DNA from: Capsaspora owczarzaki ATCC 30864 | Lineage: Eukaryota > Opisthokonta > Filasterea | Direction: 5' to 3' | Assembly: GCF_000151315.2 (NCBI RefSeq) | Contig: NW_011887293.1 | Span: forward strand, 2,514,669-2,576,880 | DNA: 62,212 nt | Shown: piece after piece, positions 61,901 through 62,212 of the stretch | Layout of the letters: each line of letters begins with the position of its first letter | Numbering within the stretch: position 1 is the first letter of the stretch | Program-made: the position numbers and the translations under genes | The notes under the pieces: model-generated | What the model was told of the DNA's origin: nothing | The model's database searches: none | Seen by the model: the letters and a program-made list of their open reading frames with translations, nothing else

Positions 61901-62212
61901 CCCATCACAGCTCTCCCCTTCGTCGGCCGCCGCCGAGGCAGCGTCGTCAAATTTGCATCACGCAATGATTCGCGCTTCCCTGCGCGAGCCACAGTACGAG
62001 TGTGGATTTTGTCATCTTGTAAGTGATGTGAGGGTTGGTTTTGTTGTTGCTTGTGGGGAACAACAGGGTTTTGTGGTTTGAAAACTCACACAACCTCCAA
62101 TTCTGCCCTCTGATTGTTGTTGCCGCTCGCCCTCACCCTCGTGATATCCCCTCACGACACCATCCATCCGACAGCCGATTGTGGCGGAACGGGAAGACGA
62201 TGCGGTTGAGGC
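58949..62212 (+). CDS. Unknown protein with ubiquitin-like/RBD-like segment (runs off window)
   Basis: Exons in phase: 58949-60293, 60378-60554, 60682-60830, 60925-61027, 61162-62018 and 62175 onward; at least 889 codons, open at the window end. The first 440 residues are disordered: His/Gln, Ala, Val/Ala, Ser and Gln runs. A structured stretch begins GTLLKVRLLSGDVSRVQ and continues TTMYEVLSYICRKRFLDIG, HRLLQTDVQ and LDKRFADLKVKEV. That beta-beta-helix-beta order fits a ubiquitin-like fold of the Ras-binding or cordon-bleu kind, tentatively. Helices follow (FEAVESIVINHQIHLNNLL), then TRKLIDMMTAQKKRL. A long Ser-rich region comes next, and the visible end starts a Cys motif (YECGFCHLPIVAERED) that may be the first half of a zinc-binding domain. 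No family is recognised with confidence; a GTPase effector is one possibility. Confidence 0.75.

Overview
This is a eukaryotic nuclear window. Protein-coding genes sit on both strands and most are broken by short introns (about 60-250 bp, a few up to 1.1 kb) that obey GT-AG, with one probable GC-AG intron. Intergenic spaces are mostly 0.2-0.8 kb and rich in poly(A)/poly(T) runs. The gene set points to a unicellular relative of animals: a receptor tyrosine kinase with a private ectodomain, a PLEKHA5/6/7-like WW-WW-PH-coiled-coil protein, SNAPC5, TMEM104 and gankyrin. A filasterean such as Capsaspora would fit; this is inference from gene content, not a database match. Exon models below were built by hand from splice signals, reading phase and family alignment; coding lengths of the complete models all divide by three.

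Layout. 1-726: 5' part of an unknown Ser/Thr-rich gene (minus). 727-4721: about 4 kb with no gene I can see. 4722-5606: protein with an RVSF motif (minus). 7681-9026: gankyrin/PSMD10 (minus). 9682-11798: RUVBL2 (plus). 12023-16414: Twinkle mitochondrial primase-helicase (minus), whose introns carry a giant CA repeat with a 100-N assembly gap and a GACA repeat. 16846-18248: RPL23. 18528-19525: SNAPC5-like. 19934-24212: large zinc-finger/UFD1/TRAF-finger protein. 24398-27177: PLP-dependent serine/histidine-decarboxylase-like enzyme (minus). 28799-33002: receptor tyrosine kinase. 33500-35896 and 36656-38313: two tandem PX-RING paralogs. 38649-43864: PLEKHA-like scaffold (minus). 44086-48837: C1-C2-EF-hand phosphatidylserine decarboxylase in a single exon. 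49194-52195: kinesin-8. 52482-54336: TMEM104 (minus). 54891-58651: SPX-SLC13-type phosphate transporter. 58949-62212: start of an unknown protein with a possible ubiquitin-like fold.

The genes do not form an operon-like pathway; this is an ordinary mixed eukaryotic neighbourhood. Housekeeping genes (RUVBL2, RPL23, Twinkle, SNAPC5, gankyrin) lie on the left half. Signalling, lipid and membrane genes (RTK, PX-RING pair, PLEKHA-like, PSD, TMEM104, SPX transporter) lie on the right half. Several neighbours are divergent and share a short promoter region (PSMD10/RUVBL2, TWNK/RPL23, PLEKHA-like/PSD, TMEM104/SPX). The most distinctive observations are the triplicated cysteine module in the RTK ectodomain, the PX-RING pair with IAP-like C-terminal RINGs, the zinc-finger-retaining Twinkle, the C1-domain PSD, and a pre-animal PLEKHA-like protein. 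No virus-like element, CRISPR array or convincing RNA gene was seen.
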